Of a stretch of DNA of 64,000 bases, positions 42,816-55,192 are shown piece after piece. A model generated the notes under the pieces. That model was not told where the DNA came from, searched no databases, and saw nothing but the letters and a program-made list of their open reading frames with translations. Each line of letters opens with the position of its first letter. Positions within the stretch are counted from its first letter, which is position 1. A program made the position numbers and the translations under genes. This stretch comes from Pleurodeles waltl (Eukaryota; Chordata; Amphibia; Caudata; Salamandridae), in contig NC_090448.1 of the NCBI RefSeq assembly GCF_031143425.1, positions 330,348,177-330,412,176 of the forward strand. Reading direction: 5' to 3'.

Positions 42816-44748
42816 CTTCCTACATCTGGCCCTAAGTAATTGATTTCCTGGAGGCCAGAGCTACAAGGGCTAGCTCCATGGATTCGAAATACACCAAAGC
42901 TCTTAAAGATTGCTCTCCTACACCAGCAAGGTCATTGACCACCACAAGTGGCCAGGAACCAGCCCTGTATCCCCTGGAGTGGGGAAGCTTGACCAAACAG
43001 CATCCTGCCTTTTCTGGGCAGGGTAGCCCAACTAATCTCTCAGGTGATGTGGACAACATCTGGTGGGGGGAGCTCTAGACCTCAATACTATCATTTCCCT
43101 GTCCTTAGTCCGAAAAACACAGTCAATGAGGAGCCAGGGTCAATGACACTGGAAGAAGCTGGGGATATATGGCGACCCACTCAGATCACCAAAACCCCTC
43201 GAACATCCCAAAGAAGAGACTCTAATGAGCCCGCTGCTACCTTGGCACCCGCAATAGATATATGGGTGGAAATCTTGAATTCAATGCAGACAACAGTAAC
43301 AGCTCTACAGTTCCAGTCTCACAAAATGGACATTCAGGTAGATCTGTTAAACACCCTGACAGTTTTTGTCACAGGAATCGATGACAAACTACAAGAATAA
43401 AATTCACTAATAATTAGAATACAAAAAAAACAACTTAAGGACTTCACCACTTGCTCTTGTAAGGAGGTAGTAGATGGTATGGGACAACTGCCAGTAATCT
43501 TCAAAGATATTTTGAAGGAGATCCGCTGCTCAAGTAAAGAAGAGAGCATTGACATGGAGTCCTCCTTGCCACTGAGGTTGCCTATAAACCCTAAACCTCC
43601 AACATCCTTGGAGAAGGACCAGAGTAGCCCGCAAGACCCAGCAGTAATGAGGATAAGTAACTTAGAGGGGAACGCAAGTAAGAAAATAGTTCCGGCCATC
43701 CAAGGAGGTGCCCTGGACCATTCTCACCAAAGGATAGAGCCTAGGGATCCGGAAAGGCTGTCCGGCCACCGATTGACTAAGAGAAAGAGGGCAAGAAAGG
43801 GCAGAAAGAACACCCAGATTGCACCCAGAGTTGACACAGAAACTCCACCTCATGTAATGCAGGAAAAGGATGTGGGGATAACAAGCCCCCCGCCGACAGT
43901 GCAGCTTTGGTCATTAGATTCTGAGGGGCTTTCGTCCCATGACCCGGCACTGGAAGGGTCAGAGCCGCTGGGTAGGGCCAGGCCCCCCCCAGGACCTACA
44001 AGTAACCATCATATCATTGCCCCATGCACCCATACAGGTTAAGTTTAGGCCCACCACCGGTGGGACCCCAGAAGTGAAAACTAAAGTAAAGGGCCGATGC
44101 CATAGTATGGAATCATCATTCAAGGGCAGATTTGGTGGAGATTACAATAGCACAGTCAAAGCTGGCAGACAGCTCAAACCAGGTCATGCCTGACCACGGC
44201 TTGCAGCTATTATGGATTCCGGAGTATAAATCCAGAGGCCCACAAGATGTGCTCAACTGCTCCACTATTCCCAAATTAATTAAAGCACTGCCAGACCTGG
44301 CAGCAGTGAGTTCTGATGACATTACCGCCATAAAATGTATCCAAGCTCAGGGCAGAAAGTATACGGGCCCCACAGTGGTGATATTTGCATCTCTGGAATT
44401 ACCAATGCAAATCATAGAAAAAAGGAAGCATCCTGAAAAACTGGGGAATCGAGGTATGCTTCTACTCAGGAGAAAGATACCTGCTAGTGCAGAGAAGTTA
44501 TATGAACAGGAAAAAAGCAGCCACCTGGTCCACCCTACAAGGATCAACTGGGAAACCACAGGCGAGAGAACCTGGCCAAGATCAATCAGGACAAGGTGCA
44601 GCAATGATACTAGATTTACAGATTGAAATAGGGGAAGATGAGGACGGGAGAAGGATAACAGCTAAACAACCCCAGAGAGATGGCATCCACAAGACAATTG
44701 GACCTGGCTCCCAACAGTTTTAGTCCTAGACCACCTCAAAAAGCTTGA

Positions 44749-47700
44749 ATGACAGCTCAGCAAACATCTTTGACGCAAGGATCATTAAGTATCTGCTCAT
44801 GGAATATAGGAGGTCTTCAATCAAAGCTTGAAGATGCAGAGGTCATCAAACTCCTGGGCTCCTGCGATGTCAAAATGCTGCAAGAAACATGGGCAGTTTC
44901 TAATCTTCCTCTAATTGGTTATAAGGAGTTTAATAAACCTGCAGTTAAACACAAAACATTTGGAAGAGCAAGAGGAGGTTTGTCAATTTATATCAACTCT
45001 AAGCTCAAGGCGAAACCATCAGGAGGACAGATGGGAAATCAGCCCTTTCTGTGGGTTCGTTTGGACAATTGGGCAAAAAACATTCATGACCCTCTGATCC
45101 TGGTCAATGTGTTCATCAATCCAAAAAAGAAATATTTGGAAACCAACATCCTGCTAAAACATCTGCTACAAATAAAAAATGCATACAACTCTGCCCATTG
45201 GCTAGTTTCCGCAGATTTTTATCTTAACTTATTTCACATACCAAGTGAGGACCATGTACAATTAGCGGTTCCACTGCCCATTCAAAGTTTACCACCCCGG
45301 AGAAAGCAAGACAAAGTTGGTGCTAAGCTAATTAAGAACTGTGAGTTAGCAGGCCTCTTTGCACTAAATGAGCGGCTACCGTCTGATACACCCCAGGCCT
45401 GGACAAGAGACACAGAAAGGGTTGTTTCATATATAGATAGATTACACCCTGGTAAATTCCCCCCTATTCAAATTTGTGAGAGACTTTAGAGTTCAAGATC
45501 ATTCAGAAAGCGATCGTAATCCACAAATAATTACGATCTGGAGCCAAGCGCCCATCCAGGAAGAAACAAACTTCCTAAATGGGGAACTTTGTTCCAAAAA
45601 TTTAAAGCCACTAAAATGGAGTTCATTTACGATCACAGCTCAAGTAGAGGAAGCTACTGGGAAACTGGAAAATATGGCTAATGATCCATTAAGGGTAGTT
45701 GCTACATGGGAGTCATTCACAGAAAGTTTCATTAAGCAATCTTCAGGGAGGGGCAAGGGAGGCATACCTGGGGCATAGAAAGACCATGCTCATGCCATGG
45801 GCAATACGACTGAGGAAATTGGGAGTGAATAGGCTTCAGAGACAATTACAGAAACATCCAACTGATGAATTAACTTTAAAAACTCTACGGCAAGAAAGGA
45901 AACTACTAAAGAGGGACATTTGGTTTTTTAGAAGAGCAAAACAGGAGACATTATGGGCAAAACTACATTATGCATCGACATTGACAAAAGCCAGTCTGTT
46001 CTGGAGCCTGATTAATAACATAGAGAAAGGCCCCAGAGCTGTGAATAATGAAAATGTCACAGAGGAGACATGGGTAGGATATTTGAAATCTCATTTTAAA
46101 GAAACATCCCCGACAGATACCAGTATAACTCAATGGGAGACAATCAAGGATCATAGGGAGCCTGAGGAGTCCATCACATGCAGTCCTCTCAAAATAACTA
46201 GGATAATAAAAGAAACACAATGGGACTGTGCTCCTGGCCCCAATGTCCTACCACAGGCCCTATTTAAACAGTGTGCATCAAGATAGGCGCCTTTTTCGCT
46301 ATAATGTTTAATCGTATTTTAATAACAAGTTCCGCCCCAGACAATTGGAAGGGCTCGATAATCCACCCCATATACAAGGGGGGAAGGCTTCCTTACCCTC
46401 CAACTATCGTATAATCGCCCTTTTAGATGCAGACCTAAAATATATTTCCATAGGAATTCTACAGCATTTAGAACAGTGGGCCATGGACATAGGATGCCTC
46501 CCTATTAACTAAACAGGCTTTACAAAAAAACATGGCACGCTAACAAATCTCATGGAATTAAGTCTGGTAATGAATAGAGCAAGGGCTACAGGGACATCCC
46601 TTTACATGTGTTTCGTGGACTTTGAAACTGCATTTGACTGTGTCCCCAGAGATAAACTATGGATAAAACTACAGCAGTGGGGGCTGCCGGGGAATTTATT
46701 AAATGCTATTATCATGCTCCATTCTAATACTTGGGTTAAAATCAAATTGGGAGACGGCTCCTTCCTATCCAAGCCTATCAAAACCACTGTCGTCTGAAAC
46801 TGGGCTGTGTATTAGTGCTGCTTCTTTTCAATCTGTATATATCAGATCTATCCCCGGCCCTGGATAAGCAGCCAGCCCATCCACCAAGTTTAGGGAGTCG
46901 TCCAGTATCCAACCTACTCTATGCAGATGACATGCTGCTGCTCAGTAACTCTAGAGTAGGCTTACAGAAACTCTTGAACTACTTAGGAGGATATGCACTA
47001 GCTAATGACTTAGAAATTAACTATGGGAAATCTAAAATAATCCCCTTTAACTGTAAACCGACTTTACGCTGTAAGTGTTTTTTGAATGGCCAACATATTG
47101 AGGAAGTAGTTGCATACACATACCTAGGGGTCAGGATTGACTCTAGGGGCACATTTGCAGCCCACAAAGAAGTAATAAGGGAGAAGGCACAAACCTTAAA
47201 CTGGGCCTTCAGCAACCTGGCAAAGTCCATCCGTGGGCGGCCCCTAAAACCAATGACCATGATCATGAGAGCGAAATTACTTCCAACCCTTGCATATGGG
47301 ACAGAAATAATGAGGGGGGCGGAGGTAGTCATGCTGGATAAGCTATTAGTAAAATCTTATAAACAAGTTTTCAAGCTTCCTAGATCAGCCTCCCCGGCCC
47401 AAATCAGACTAGAGTTTTCACTAACAAAGCAGTCACTGGCAAGGCCCTCAGCTTTTGTTAATGGCTGCTACAAACTCAATTTAGCTCCCACAGGGACTTT
47501 AGCAAACCTAGTCTGGCATGAAATCAATCTTGAGAGGGGTAACAACATTTTTAAGGATTACTGGGAAAAAAACATTGCCCAGCTTAAACTGGGTGATTTG
47601 TGGGGCAGTTTATTATCGGAGCCAGCCTTCAGAAAAGGAGTCAACAATTCGGCTAAGATCTTAAGCCGATTAGAAGACATGGAGGCTCTATTGAATCGAT

Positions 47701-48116
47701 CTCATGGATGGTTAGTCCTAAATTCATATGTGCAGCATAAAGAACCTTGTATCCTATCTGCTACATTAGCACGAAAAACTAAGCAAACCCTCTTATGGAT
47801 GAGGTTGGGAGATCTACCAACTCTGGATTTCCTTCTGAAATGGAAAAGAGAGGCAGGATGGCATTCACAGGCTTGTAGACTATGCCATCAGACTAGGGAG
47901 ACCTTAATCCATGTGGTTTGCATTTGCCCAGCTTTGGGACGCCAGAGAAGGGACCTACTGAGAAAAGAATTTAACATCCTGGGAGTTCCGTCCTGTAGGT
48001 CGGCTGTTATAACAGCTCTTGACCCAAGTAATGAACAGTTAAACACCAGATTAATTCAGTTTCTGAAAATGTTTACTGCCATGGTGCCCTCAGCAAGCTC
48101 ATCTAGCACCCTTTAG
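44749..48116 (+). pseudogene. LINE ORF2: endonuclease, RT, zinc knuckle
   Basis: The AP-endonuclease part (44749-45489) has SICSWNIGGLQSK and MLQETWA; the GDFN motif has become ADFY, and the SDH motif reads SDR after a frame change near 45480. RT lies in three frames: 45699-46286, then 46552-46797 (CFVDFETAFDCVPRDKLW, first Asp), and 46815-48116 (LLYADDMLLLSN active site, intact). A C-terminal CCHC knuckle is CRLCHQTRETLIHVVCIC. At least four frameshifts. The protein would nick target DNA and copy LINE RNA there; this copy cannot. Confidence 0.8.
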
Positions 48117-48496
48117 GCAAAAAAGGTAATTGTCCAGTCCTATAACATCAGAATTCATCCCATAGACATTAGTTATCGTAGATGCAGGAGTTTCGTATAC
48201 CTCAAATGCATCCTTTAAATAATAGCCTGCATTGCCCAAAAAAGATGCCGAGGCATTAAACATCCTCATAGTGATGTTTTTTTATTATTTCGTCCTTTTC
48301 ATTAAAATAATAGGTTTTTAGGTTCCAGAATCACATTTGGGTTTCCTTTGCCGTAATCATGAGGGTCTTGTTTCATCTTTCATTTCTTGTTCATATTTTA
48401 CTGTTTGTATATATTTTAGGCTAATGCTTATTTGTATCTTTTAGATGCGTTTTTATGGTTTTTATTAACTAATAAAATATTTATTCTACCTACCTA
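48117..48496 (+). other. LINE 3' UTR and tail
   Basis: AT-rich, with AATAAAATATTTATT followed by CTACCTACCTACC, a short tandem tail, just before the right target duplication. Confidence 0.7.
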
Positions 48497-48509
48497 CCAT
48501 CATAATTGA

Positions 48510-49104
48510 AGATCTGAGGGGATGGTGCTCACTCACAATTCCCACCCACAAAAGCCCATAACAGCAGCAGCTTCAGCTGGCTTCTGCAAATTCATGTCAG
48601 CATTGTGCAACCCTTTCCTCCTCCTGCTCACTGTCCCCCAGTGAAGGGCATTGTCTGCAGCACGATTACAGCCTCCCGTATCCGCACTCAGCCAGGCCCC
48701 CTAATTACTGAATTCAATCGCAGTTTAAGAAGTGGGACTCTGAGTTGAGTAAGTTGATACACCCCTCATAATTTTACATTTTTCAGGTAAATGTTTCAGA
48801 TATTGTGGTGACCGCCTAGCCAGGCATAGGGGGACAGTGAGAGTAGGAGGAGGGGGAGATGGACCAAAGGACTAAAGGAGGGCATAATTATATGCATACT
48901 CTAAATGCTGGTCTAGCAACGACTATCAGCTGGCGTTTCAAGAGCACAACCCAGCATATGCAATGGGCATTGTGCTGGGTGGGGGATCTCTTGGGCTGTC
49001 ACAGAAGTGGCATGCGCAGTTGTGGGTGCAACTTGTGGCCCTCGAGTGCTCCGTGCAGTTATTGAGCCACTTTGAGGAGGATAACCTGTGATGCCCAATT
49101 TAAG
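48510..49104. other. No gene seen
   Basis: Unassigned sequence between the LINE duplication and the L1-like ORF1 start; may include L1 5' UTR. A purine-rich stretch lies at 48838-48885. Confidence 0.4.
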
Positions 49105-50394
49105 ATGCGTTCCTCCTCTAAATCTGCGCAAGGTCTTACAAAACAACTCCATAATTCTCATCGCTGTCAGGATAAGGATTCAGAGCCTGGCTCCATAGTG
49201 GTTGGTGCACATCCCGTGGACATTATGAGATTAACAGGCCCCCCCAATTAACTTGGAGGCATTTAATGGTTCTAAGACTGATGGTAAAAAAACTGCTTTG
49301 AATGGTGAGGGGGGAATTATCCCCTCTAACTCAAATGACAAATGAAGTTCATCATGATTCAAATCGTCCTATTCATACCTGTTGACAATCGCAGAGTGAC
49401 AGAATCTCTTGGGTCAATGCTGCGCCAAACATGCCACCTGTTTGTGTTGGCTACCTCTAAGGACTCCTCAAAGGAACTGGTTCCTGATAGGGACCTGTTA
49501 AGACTCAATTCCATTCCTTGCATATGGAACTAGTGGCTAGACTTTCGACCTGAGATTAATATTCACAGGCCGGTTATGCACGTGCCAAGCTTGCTATCAC
49601 CTATTCCGTTGGAGGGCCAGCAGAGAGCCACAAAGCACTGACATTGGCTTCCAGGCATCCTTCATCTAGTCTACTAACGGATGAGACAGATCATGAGCGT
49701 ACTTCTACAACTGAAGCTCTCCTTCACCAAATCTTAAGCAATGAAAGTCTCACAAGAGGAGGCAATTAAAAAGACAGAACAACAGTTATCCCTGATTAAT
49801 AACAGCATACAACAGCTTTCTACATGCCTCACTGAGGCTGAACAGCGCATATCGGACTTAGAAGATGACAGTACACAGCTTGATACTTCACTGGTCACAC
49901 TTCAAGCAGAACTGGCTAATTTACAGATACGGATTGATGATGCTGAAAACAGATCGTGTCAGGCAAATCTTAGGTTTACAGGGGTACCAAAAGGGCGCAA
50001 GAATGGGCAGGCTCCTGCTGACTTAGTTTCCGAACTTATTCTCAAGCATACACATCCTGAGGCAGCTGCTAAAAAAATGTCTCTTACCAGCATGCAGGCC
50101 AATAGAGTACCCACGATTCATCCATGGACTGCCAAATATCCAAGAACAATACTGGTACACTTCGGAGACTATCGTATTAAAGAAGAGATCCTCTCTAGAG
50201 CTATTAAATCTAAACATTTTCAAATTCTGTGGGATTCCTTTTTTAAGATCTTTTCAAATATGTCCGCTCTCTCTACCCAAGGCAGATGGGATTTTAAGGA
50301 TCTGATCAAGGGTTTTCAAAGTGCGGGTGCCCAGGCAGGCATTGTGCAGCAAGCAAGATGTAAAGTTCTCAATTGCATATTTTTCATTCTGTAA
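49105..50394 (+). pseudogene. L1-like ORF1 protein, frameshifted
   Basis: A plausible start at 49105 gives a polar Ser/Gln-rich N-terminus that stops near 49249. The conserved part is the open frame 49741-50394: a coiled coil (QLSLINNSIQQLSTCLTEAEQRISDLEDD), then RRM-like sequence beginning ENRSCQANLRFTGVPKG, then a C-terminal domain with RTILVHFGDYRIKEEIL and QGRWDFKDLIKGF. This order matches L1 ORF1p, a trimeric RNA-binding chaperone. The pieces are in different frames, so it is broken. Confidence 0.7.
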
Positions 50395-50718
50395 CATAAG
50401 CAAAAGATGTTCTGGGCTGAATCCAGCCGTGAGGAGGTAGTAAAGTGAGATGGTCAGGAGAAGGGGAAGCTATATTCTTTGGTAATTTGGCACGTAATAT
50501 TATCTAGTTGTGTTTTTTTGCTTTTTAAGATGCCCTCGGTGGCAGAGGCAGCAACAAGTGCCATAACAAGGCACTTCACTAGGGGAAGGGGATGGGCAGG
50601 GGGTGAGGGAGGAGAGGCAGGGGTGTGAGGAAGGGTGGTGCTCCTGGTGGGGTTAAGGCGCTCAGGAGTAGGAGGAGGGACTTTTCAGGATTGGAGGTCT
50701 GAGGGAGTCACACGTGGG

Positions 50719-51064
50719 CAGTGGCTAATTTGTAAATAAAAAGGTGCCGTGTGCCCAAAGCCCTCCTGTTAAACACGCGCGGCTGCTGCAATTAAATGTG
50801 TGAACAGGAAATACTGAGGCTGCGTAATCCTGAAGCCATCTCGGGCCTCTTCAATTCATAGAAAGCCACTCCCTGCCCCTTCAGCTTTCTCCAGCATCTT
50901 TCTACTTTCTTCCTTTGTGACGCTTTTTCGTTTTTCCCTTTCTCCGTCTTTCCTATATGTGTATTTTGCTCGCAGAAAATGCTTGAGGCAGAAGAATAAA
51001 CCCCTGTCCTCCAAATAAGTGCCGGTGCTCAGCACCGGAAACCACAAGCACAAATTAAGCACTG
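50719..51064. mobile_element. hAT MITE, 346 bp, with perfect 8-bp duplication
   Basis: Ends are CAGTGGCTAATTTGT and its near complement ACAAATTAAGCACTG, fitting the hAT CAGNG terminus. CACGTGGG lies directly outside both ends (50711-50718 and 51065-51072), an exact 8-bp duplication as hAT transposases make. A GTGCCGGTGC palindrome lies near the right end. A minus-strand frame inside lacks hAT motifs. Inserted between L1 ORF1 and ORF2. Confidence 0.9.
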
Positions 51065-51136
51065 CACGTGGGGTAGGTGTGGGGACGAAAAAGTTGAAAA
51101 TATGCAGCAGTATTTTTTGTAATGATATATTCCTAG

Positions 51137-51840
51137 GTTATGTCTCATAGTAATTTGAAGATTTCTTCATGTAATGTTAACTGCCTAAATAATAGACTAA
51201 AATGCTGCAGTATTTTAGCATGGTTTAGGTCGTTAGCTATCGATATAATCTTTCTGCTAGAAACGCGCCTAAAACCGTGAGTACCAGCCTATATACAATA
51301 TTCATTCTTTGCCTCCTCTTAGGCAGCACATCGTGGGTCGCAATATTGATTGCACGTAATTGCAGCCCAATCGAGGACTTACCCTCATTACTGGAAGAGA
51401 TTCAGATGGTACTTCAACAGGCATCAGGGTTTTTGATTGTCGGGCGGATTTTAATCTAATTCAAGATATTTCTCTTGATACGTCACAAATGAATACGCAT
51501 CAAACAAGCCCCAATTAATCCACGCTTTGTCTATCTTGATCCACGACTACGTCTTAATAGAACCTTTATTGTGCAAAAGGTATATTAGCACTTCAGCACT
51601 TCAATATACGTCACTCTAAGCGTTATGGCACCGCTTCACGCTTAGATTTCTTTTTAGTGTCCCATGCGTTATTATGGGTTAAGACTTCTATTATCGCTAA
51701 TGCTTTTTCGGACCATTCACTGATCATTTTGGAGGTCGCTGCTGCTCTATCACTCCCCTCGAGACCGAGATGGAAATTTAATAAAGTACTTCTTACTGAT
51801 GAACTTTGGATTTTGCAGATGAGTGGCAGCCTGGAGTAGT
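51137..51840 (+). pseudogene. L1-like ORF2, endonuclease fragment
   Basis: Begins MSHSNLKISSCNVNCLNNRL at 51137; a DIIFLLETRLKP motif supplies the catalytic Glu region of the AP endonuclease, then a stop. Further decayed pieces in other frames include a DFNLIQDISLDTSQM-like segment near 51450 and SDHSLIILEV near 51713. Sequence is lost after about 51900 where ERV2 begins, and no RT domain remains in the window. Confidence 0.65.
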
Positions 51841-51989
51841 TTTTTTGTCACATTCTTGATAGTGCCCCTGTTTTTGGATATGGGAGGCCTCTAAACCGTT
51901 CTTTCGAGGTGATAGAGCGAACCGTAGTAACAATTTACCTGTGTTCGGACGCTCTTTAGGCCGATGAATCTTTTGACTAAGTGGGAACT

Positions 51990-53502
51990 CTCTGTACTCT
52001 TAATCGATCAATTTCCTCAAATCAATAATCAATAACGTACATAAGCAATACCTTGATCAACATAACACTTAATAATTAGTCCAGAATACATTTCGGCGGA
52101 CCCTGACCTTTCAGTCAGGAATAACCACACCAGTTTATTGCAAAGTTAGTGAATTTATTTCCCTATATTAACAAAGCTAGCACAATATATATGTGTCTCA
52201 ACACCAAATGATAAACATAAATGAACATTAATAGCTGTCCATAGCGTCGAAACAAGTGTAATCTATGTAGCATTTGAATCACAAGGCATTCGATAATGGC
52301 AATGCAAATCACTAATACGATAATCTGTAATGAGCTAATTGCGTACATTTAGTCAGCATAACAAGATCTCAAATTGCATCGTGCGACATATGGAATCCTC
52401 ATCTAACCTCAAATTAGCATCGGCATGTGGGACTTCATGCAAAAACAATTTAACAACATTAATTTAGAAAACTCCTAGCTAGGGCCCTTATCAAAATCAG
52501 CAGTTGGTTACCTAAAAGAAACACAATGCAATTTTACAATTTTCCTTTCATATTTACCAATTACGATCAGCATACAAGGAAGTCTTCGTCTCACAGGTAC
52601 CGTTTCTTGATCAGCATGGGTACCGTTTTCGATCAGCATAAGACGGGGCAAAGGGGCAGGGGTGAACGGGGCAATCGCCTCACAGCGGCAAGTTAAGACT
52701 ACTACTTCATGCAAAGGGACAAATCAAAGTTAAAGTCTCTAGGGCCAGAATCATTTAAAAGTCTCTTTCTCTCGATTAGAGAAAGCATCAAAGTCTCTCA
52801 AAATGGCGTCGCAGCAAAGTGGGCCATAATAGCTACGAAGTCTGCAAAATGGCGTAGTGTCCGGGTAATGGCCTAATCTTTTCTCGTGCACCTGGTTTTT
52901 ATAGACAACAGTTCGAATCCAGTAGGGTCTCCATTGGAGGGTTCATAGGTTAGCTTCAAATTGTCCAATCAAAAACGACAGTTCTCAAGCTTTTACTTAA
53001 GCATACATTATCCTTGGAGATGGGTACGCAAATCGCAACATTGTCTACCAATTAGCTCACTTTCAGAGCCTCCATTGTCCGCACCTGCAAGTCGACCTTG
53101 AATTAAAGAGAAAATATGCCATGCTGGCACGAAACTTTAAGATAAGCATGTGAACAGTTTCTGTGGAAAAAATACAGCTTCAAGCAGAAATACACGTTTA
53201 ATAGCACATTGGAAAAATACGAACATCTAAACCGTGAGACTAGGCCAAAGCCTCCTCTAAAGTAATGCTAAGCTAACGTAGTTTAAACAAGCAAATCGAA
53301 GCACACGTTTATGATTATGTCAGATTAGTGCAATTCTAATACACCACGTTATATATAAAGCACGCGTATAATGTTGGCAAACTATTCTGAGGGCACATTT
53401 TGTCCCCGTACAATCTTTATTAGTTCGGTTAAAGTCACACATGATTATTTCACACTACGTTTATGCGTTAATAAATCAAAACTTTCATTTTCTGCTTCAT
53501 CA
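51990..53502 (-). repeat. ERV2 3' LTR (outer end approximate)
   Basis: On the minus strand it starts TGATGAAGCAGA after purine tract AGAGGAGGGA. TATAAAAA at 52896-52903 and AATAAA at 52154-52159 mark promoter and polyadenylation signal, so the transcribed part is about 750 bp, long for a retroviral R. The outer boundary was placed by the end of recognisable L1 sequence and could be off by 100 bases. Confidence 0.6.
52896..52903 (-). promoter_or_regulatory. ERV2 LTR TATA box
   Basis: TATAAAAA on the minus strand, about 600 bp from the U3 start. Transcription should begin near 52870. Confidence 0.5.
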
Positions 53503-53515
53503 ATCCCTCCTCTGA
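53503..53515 (-). promoter_or_regulatory. ERV2 polypurine tract
   Basis: AGAGGAGGGA just before the LTR start on the minus strand, about 50 bases after the env stop. Confidence 0.55.
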
Positions 53516-53560
53516 TGACTACTTGTCATCACACAAATTATGCCCACAAATTTTATTCCA

Positions 53561-55192
53561 TTAAAATTCTGTCAGTTCCCTTTTCCTTTTAGTTCCCCTA
53601 GTTTGTGCTTTGTATTCTTCTGCCATTCTTTTCATAATTTTCTCCTCCTTTCTTCCTTTAATTCTTTCCATAATCATTATTATTCCCCTTTTTATTCCCC
53701 AAATTCCAAATATACAAATTATTACTATTAAAATTCCCTCTATTATTTTTAACAATATTCCATTCCAAATTCCCCCAATCCAATGTCCCACTGAAGCAAG
53801 TCCTTTTCCAACCTTCTCCCACACTCCTGGTTCTTTCAGCTCCTTCAGATCTGCACTTTCTTTTGTTAGATTAGCAAGCATAGTTTTAATTTTCACACTA
53901 TTGTCAGGTATATAGGTACAACAGTGTCTTGCACCAAGCATTTTGCAAACACCTCCATCCTTTGCTAAAAGAATGTCTAAAGCAAGCCTATTTTGAAGAG
54001 TCATAGCTCTTTCCGCTGCAAGTTCAGCATCTATCAGGATTATAGCACCTGAAAACTTTGTCAACATGTTATCCACTATAGTAGACAACTTTCTTATTTT
54101 GATGGAATTCTACACAACTCCCAATGAAGGAATCATTGCTCCAAATATATCACCTACCACAGCAGCTGCGGTCTCTCTTTTCTGGATACGATGGGATCCA
54201 GATGTCTTTTGAATCATCGATAGGTCATCCAGTTGATAAACCTTTGGGAACACTATTCCCAAATAACATCTTCCCCACCATCCCTTTGGAAGACGATAAT
54301 AGGCATTATACCCACAAATGTAATATACACCTGGAATGACAGGGTCAAGTCCGTCCATCATGAATGTCCATTTGGCCTTAAAGATAAACGTATGTTTACA
54401 CTCACTCGCCCCTACGAAAATGTTGTCATAATAAGATTCACCTCGATATATACAAAACTTCCCTACATGCCAAGCATCTAAAGCAATTTTCCCTTGTGTC
54501 TTTATTGCAGCAAAATCATAATTATCTACTGAAGTCCTCTTATGTAACTCCTTTTCTAATTTCGCCTTCATTTGAGCCCTTCTATCATCTGTGCGATCTA
54601 AAAAGCTTATTTCTACTGCAGAGAGCGAGCAGGTAAGATTTTCCCTATGAGCGTGAGCCGTTTCAAAAGGTTGCATTGGCTCGAAAAATTTCCTCATAAT
54701 TTTAGCATCCCAATCTTTTGCAGTCTGGCTTAGCTGCGCTATTATAGGAACATAAGCAAAGGTAACATCATAATTTGAGTAAAAATACTGTATGTTAGTT
54801 TGACCATAAAACCTAGACATTACTATACTACATGTAATCCCATATGTAAGAGGCATGTGGTGATATGTCACCCCTTCCTTCACTGATGTCGGTATCTGGG
54901 TACACACATAACAATCTTTCGCATCCATTGTCTCAACATATTCTGTTAGTAAGCGATAGAAAACATTATACGAAAGCTCTTTCTTTTCATGCAAGAGTCT
55001 CTCATCCAGTGCTAGCCTTTTCAATGCGGTTAGTTCAGTGACAGTAACAGGAGCAATAGTAGAAGCCTCAATATTCTCATTCTCACCCTTTCCATGCATT
55101 CCAAGTACAATTGCCATTATTATTAGTACACATGTAACTACCAAGCCTATACACACATATTTACAATATTTCTTTCTATTGTTTTGCGTCAT
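53561..55192 (-). pseudogene. env: ERV2 env, one in-frame stop
   Basis: Surface part (54110-55192) starts with a short basic N-terminus and a hydrophobic signal-anchor (residues about 12-33), then CYVCTQIPTS and YYICGYNAYYRLP motifs shared with ERV1. A basic cleavage site RIQKR is followed by a small, Ala/Val/Ile-rich fusion-peptide-like start. A TAG at 54110 falls there; downstream the same frame stays open to 53561. The transmembrane part has LQNRLALDILLA, a Cys motif with seven residues between the first Cys and CC (ERV1 has six), and one strong membrane segment with a basic tail. The surface subunit is short (about 340 residues). Env would mediate entry; the stop removes the fusion subunit. 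Confidence 0.85.

Larger units (their letters stand above)
39277..42832 (+). mobile_element. Harbinger-2 transposon, 3.56 kb, in LINE ORF1
   Basis: Left end GGGACAGATGTAG and right end complement CTACATCTGGCCC. Flanking triplets TTA (39274-39276) and TAA (42833-42835) suggest a TTA duplication with one later change; the LINE frame stays in register across it. Carries a transposase (plus, two nonsense codons) and a two-exon Myb-like gene (minus, open). Both subterminal regions are packed with TTGCGACTCGC/GCGAGTCGCAA words. Confidence 0.9.
39073..44720 (+). pseudogene. LINE ORF1, split by Harbinger-2
   Basis: Starts MRSGKIRSRTSLTSKRKR, very basic, at 39073. Harbinger-2 enters at 39276 and the frame resumes at 42836, open to a TAG at 43076; a frameshift near 43050-43080 moves it to 43044-44042 (one TAA at 43398), then 44132-44626 in a third frame. 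Later parts are Lys/Arg-rich (KRKRARKGRKNTQIAPR). No RRM or zinc knuckle was recognised. ORF1 proteins bind LINE RNA. Besides the insertion at least three lesions are present. Confidence 0.6.
37994..48496 (+). mobile_element. Full-length APE-type LINE interrupted by Harbinger-2
   Basis: Flanked by the 13-bp duplication CCATCATAATTGA. A GC-rich 1.08-kb 5' UTR (37994-39072) is followed by ORF1 (39073-39276, continuing 42836-44720), ORF2 (44749-48116) and a T-rich 3' UTR ending in ATAAAATATTTATTCTACC with TACC repeats. Without Harbinger-2 the copy is about 6.95 kb. It has endonuclease, RT and a C-terminal zinc knuckle. The clade could not be fixed; it is not clearly L1. Confidence 0.85.
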
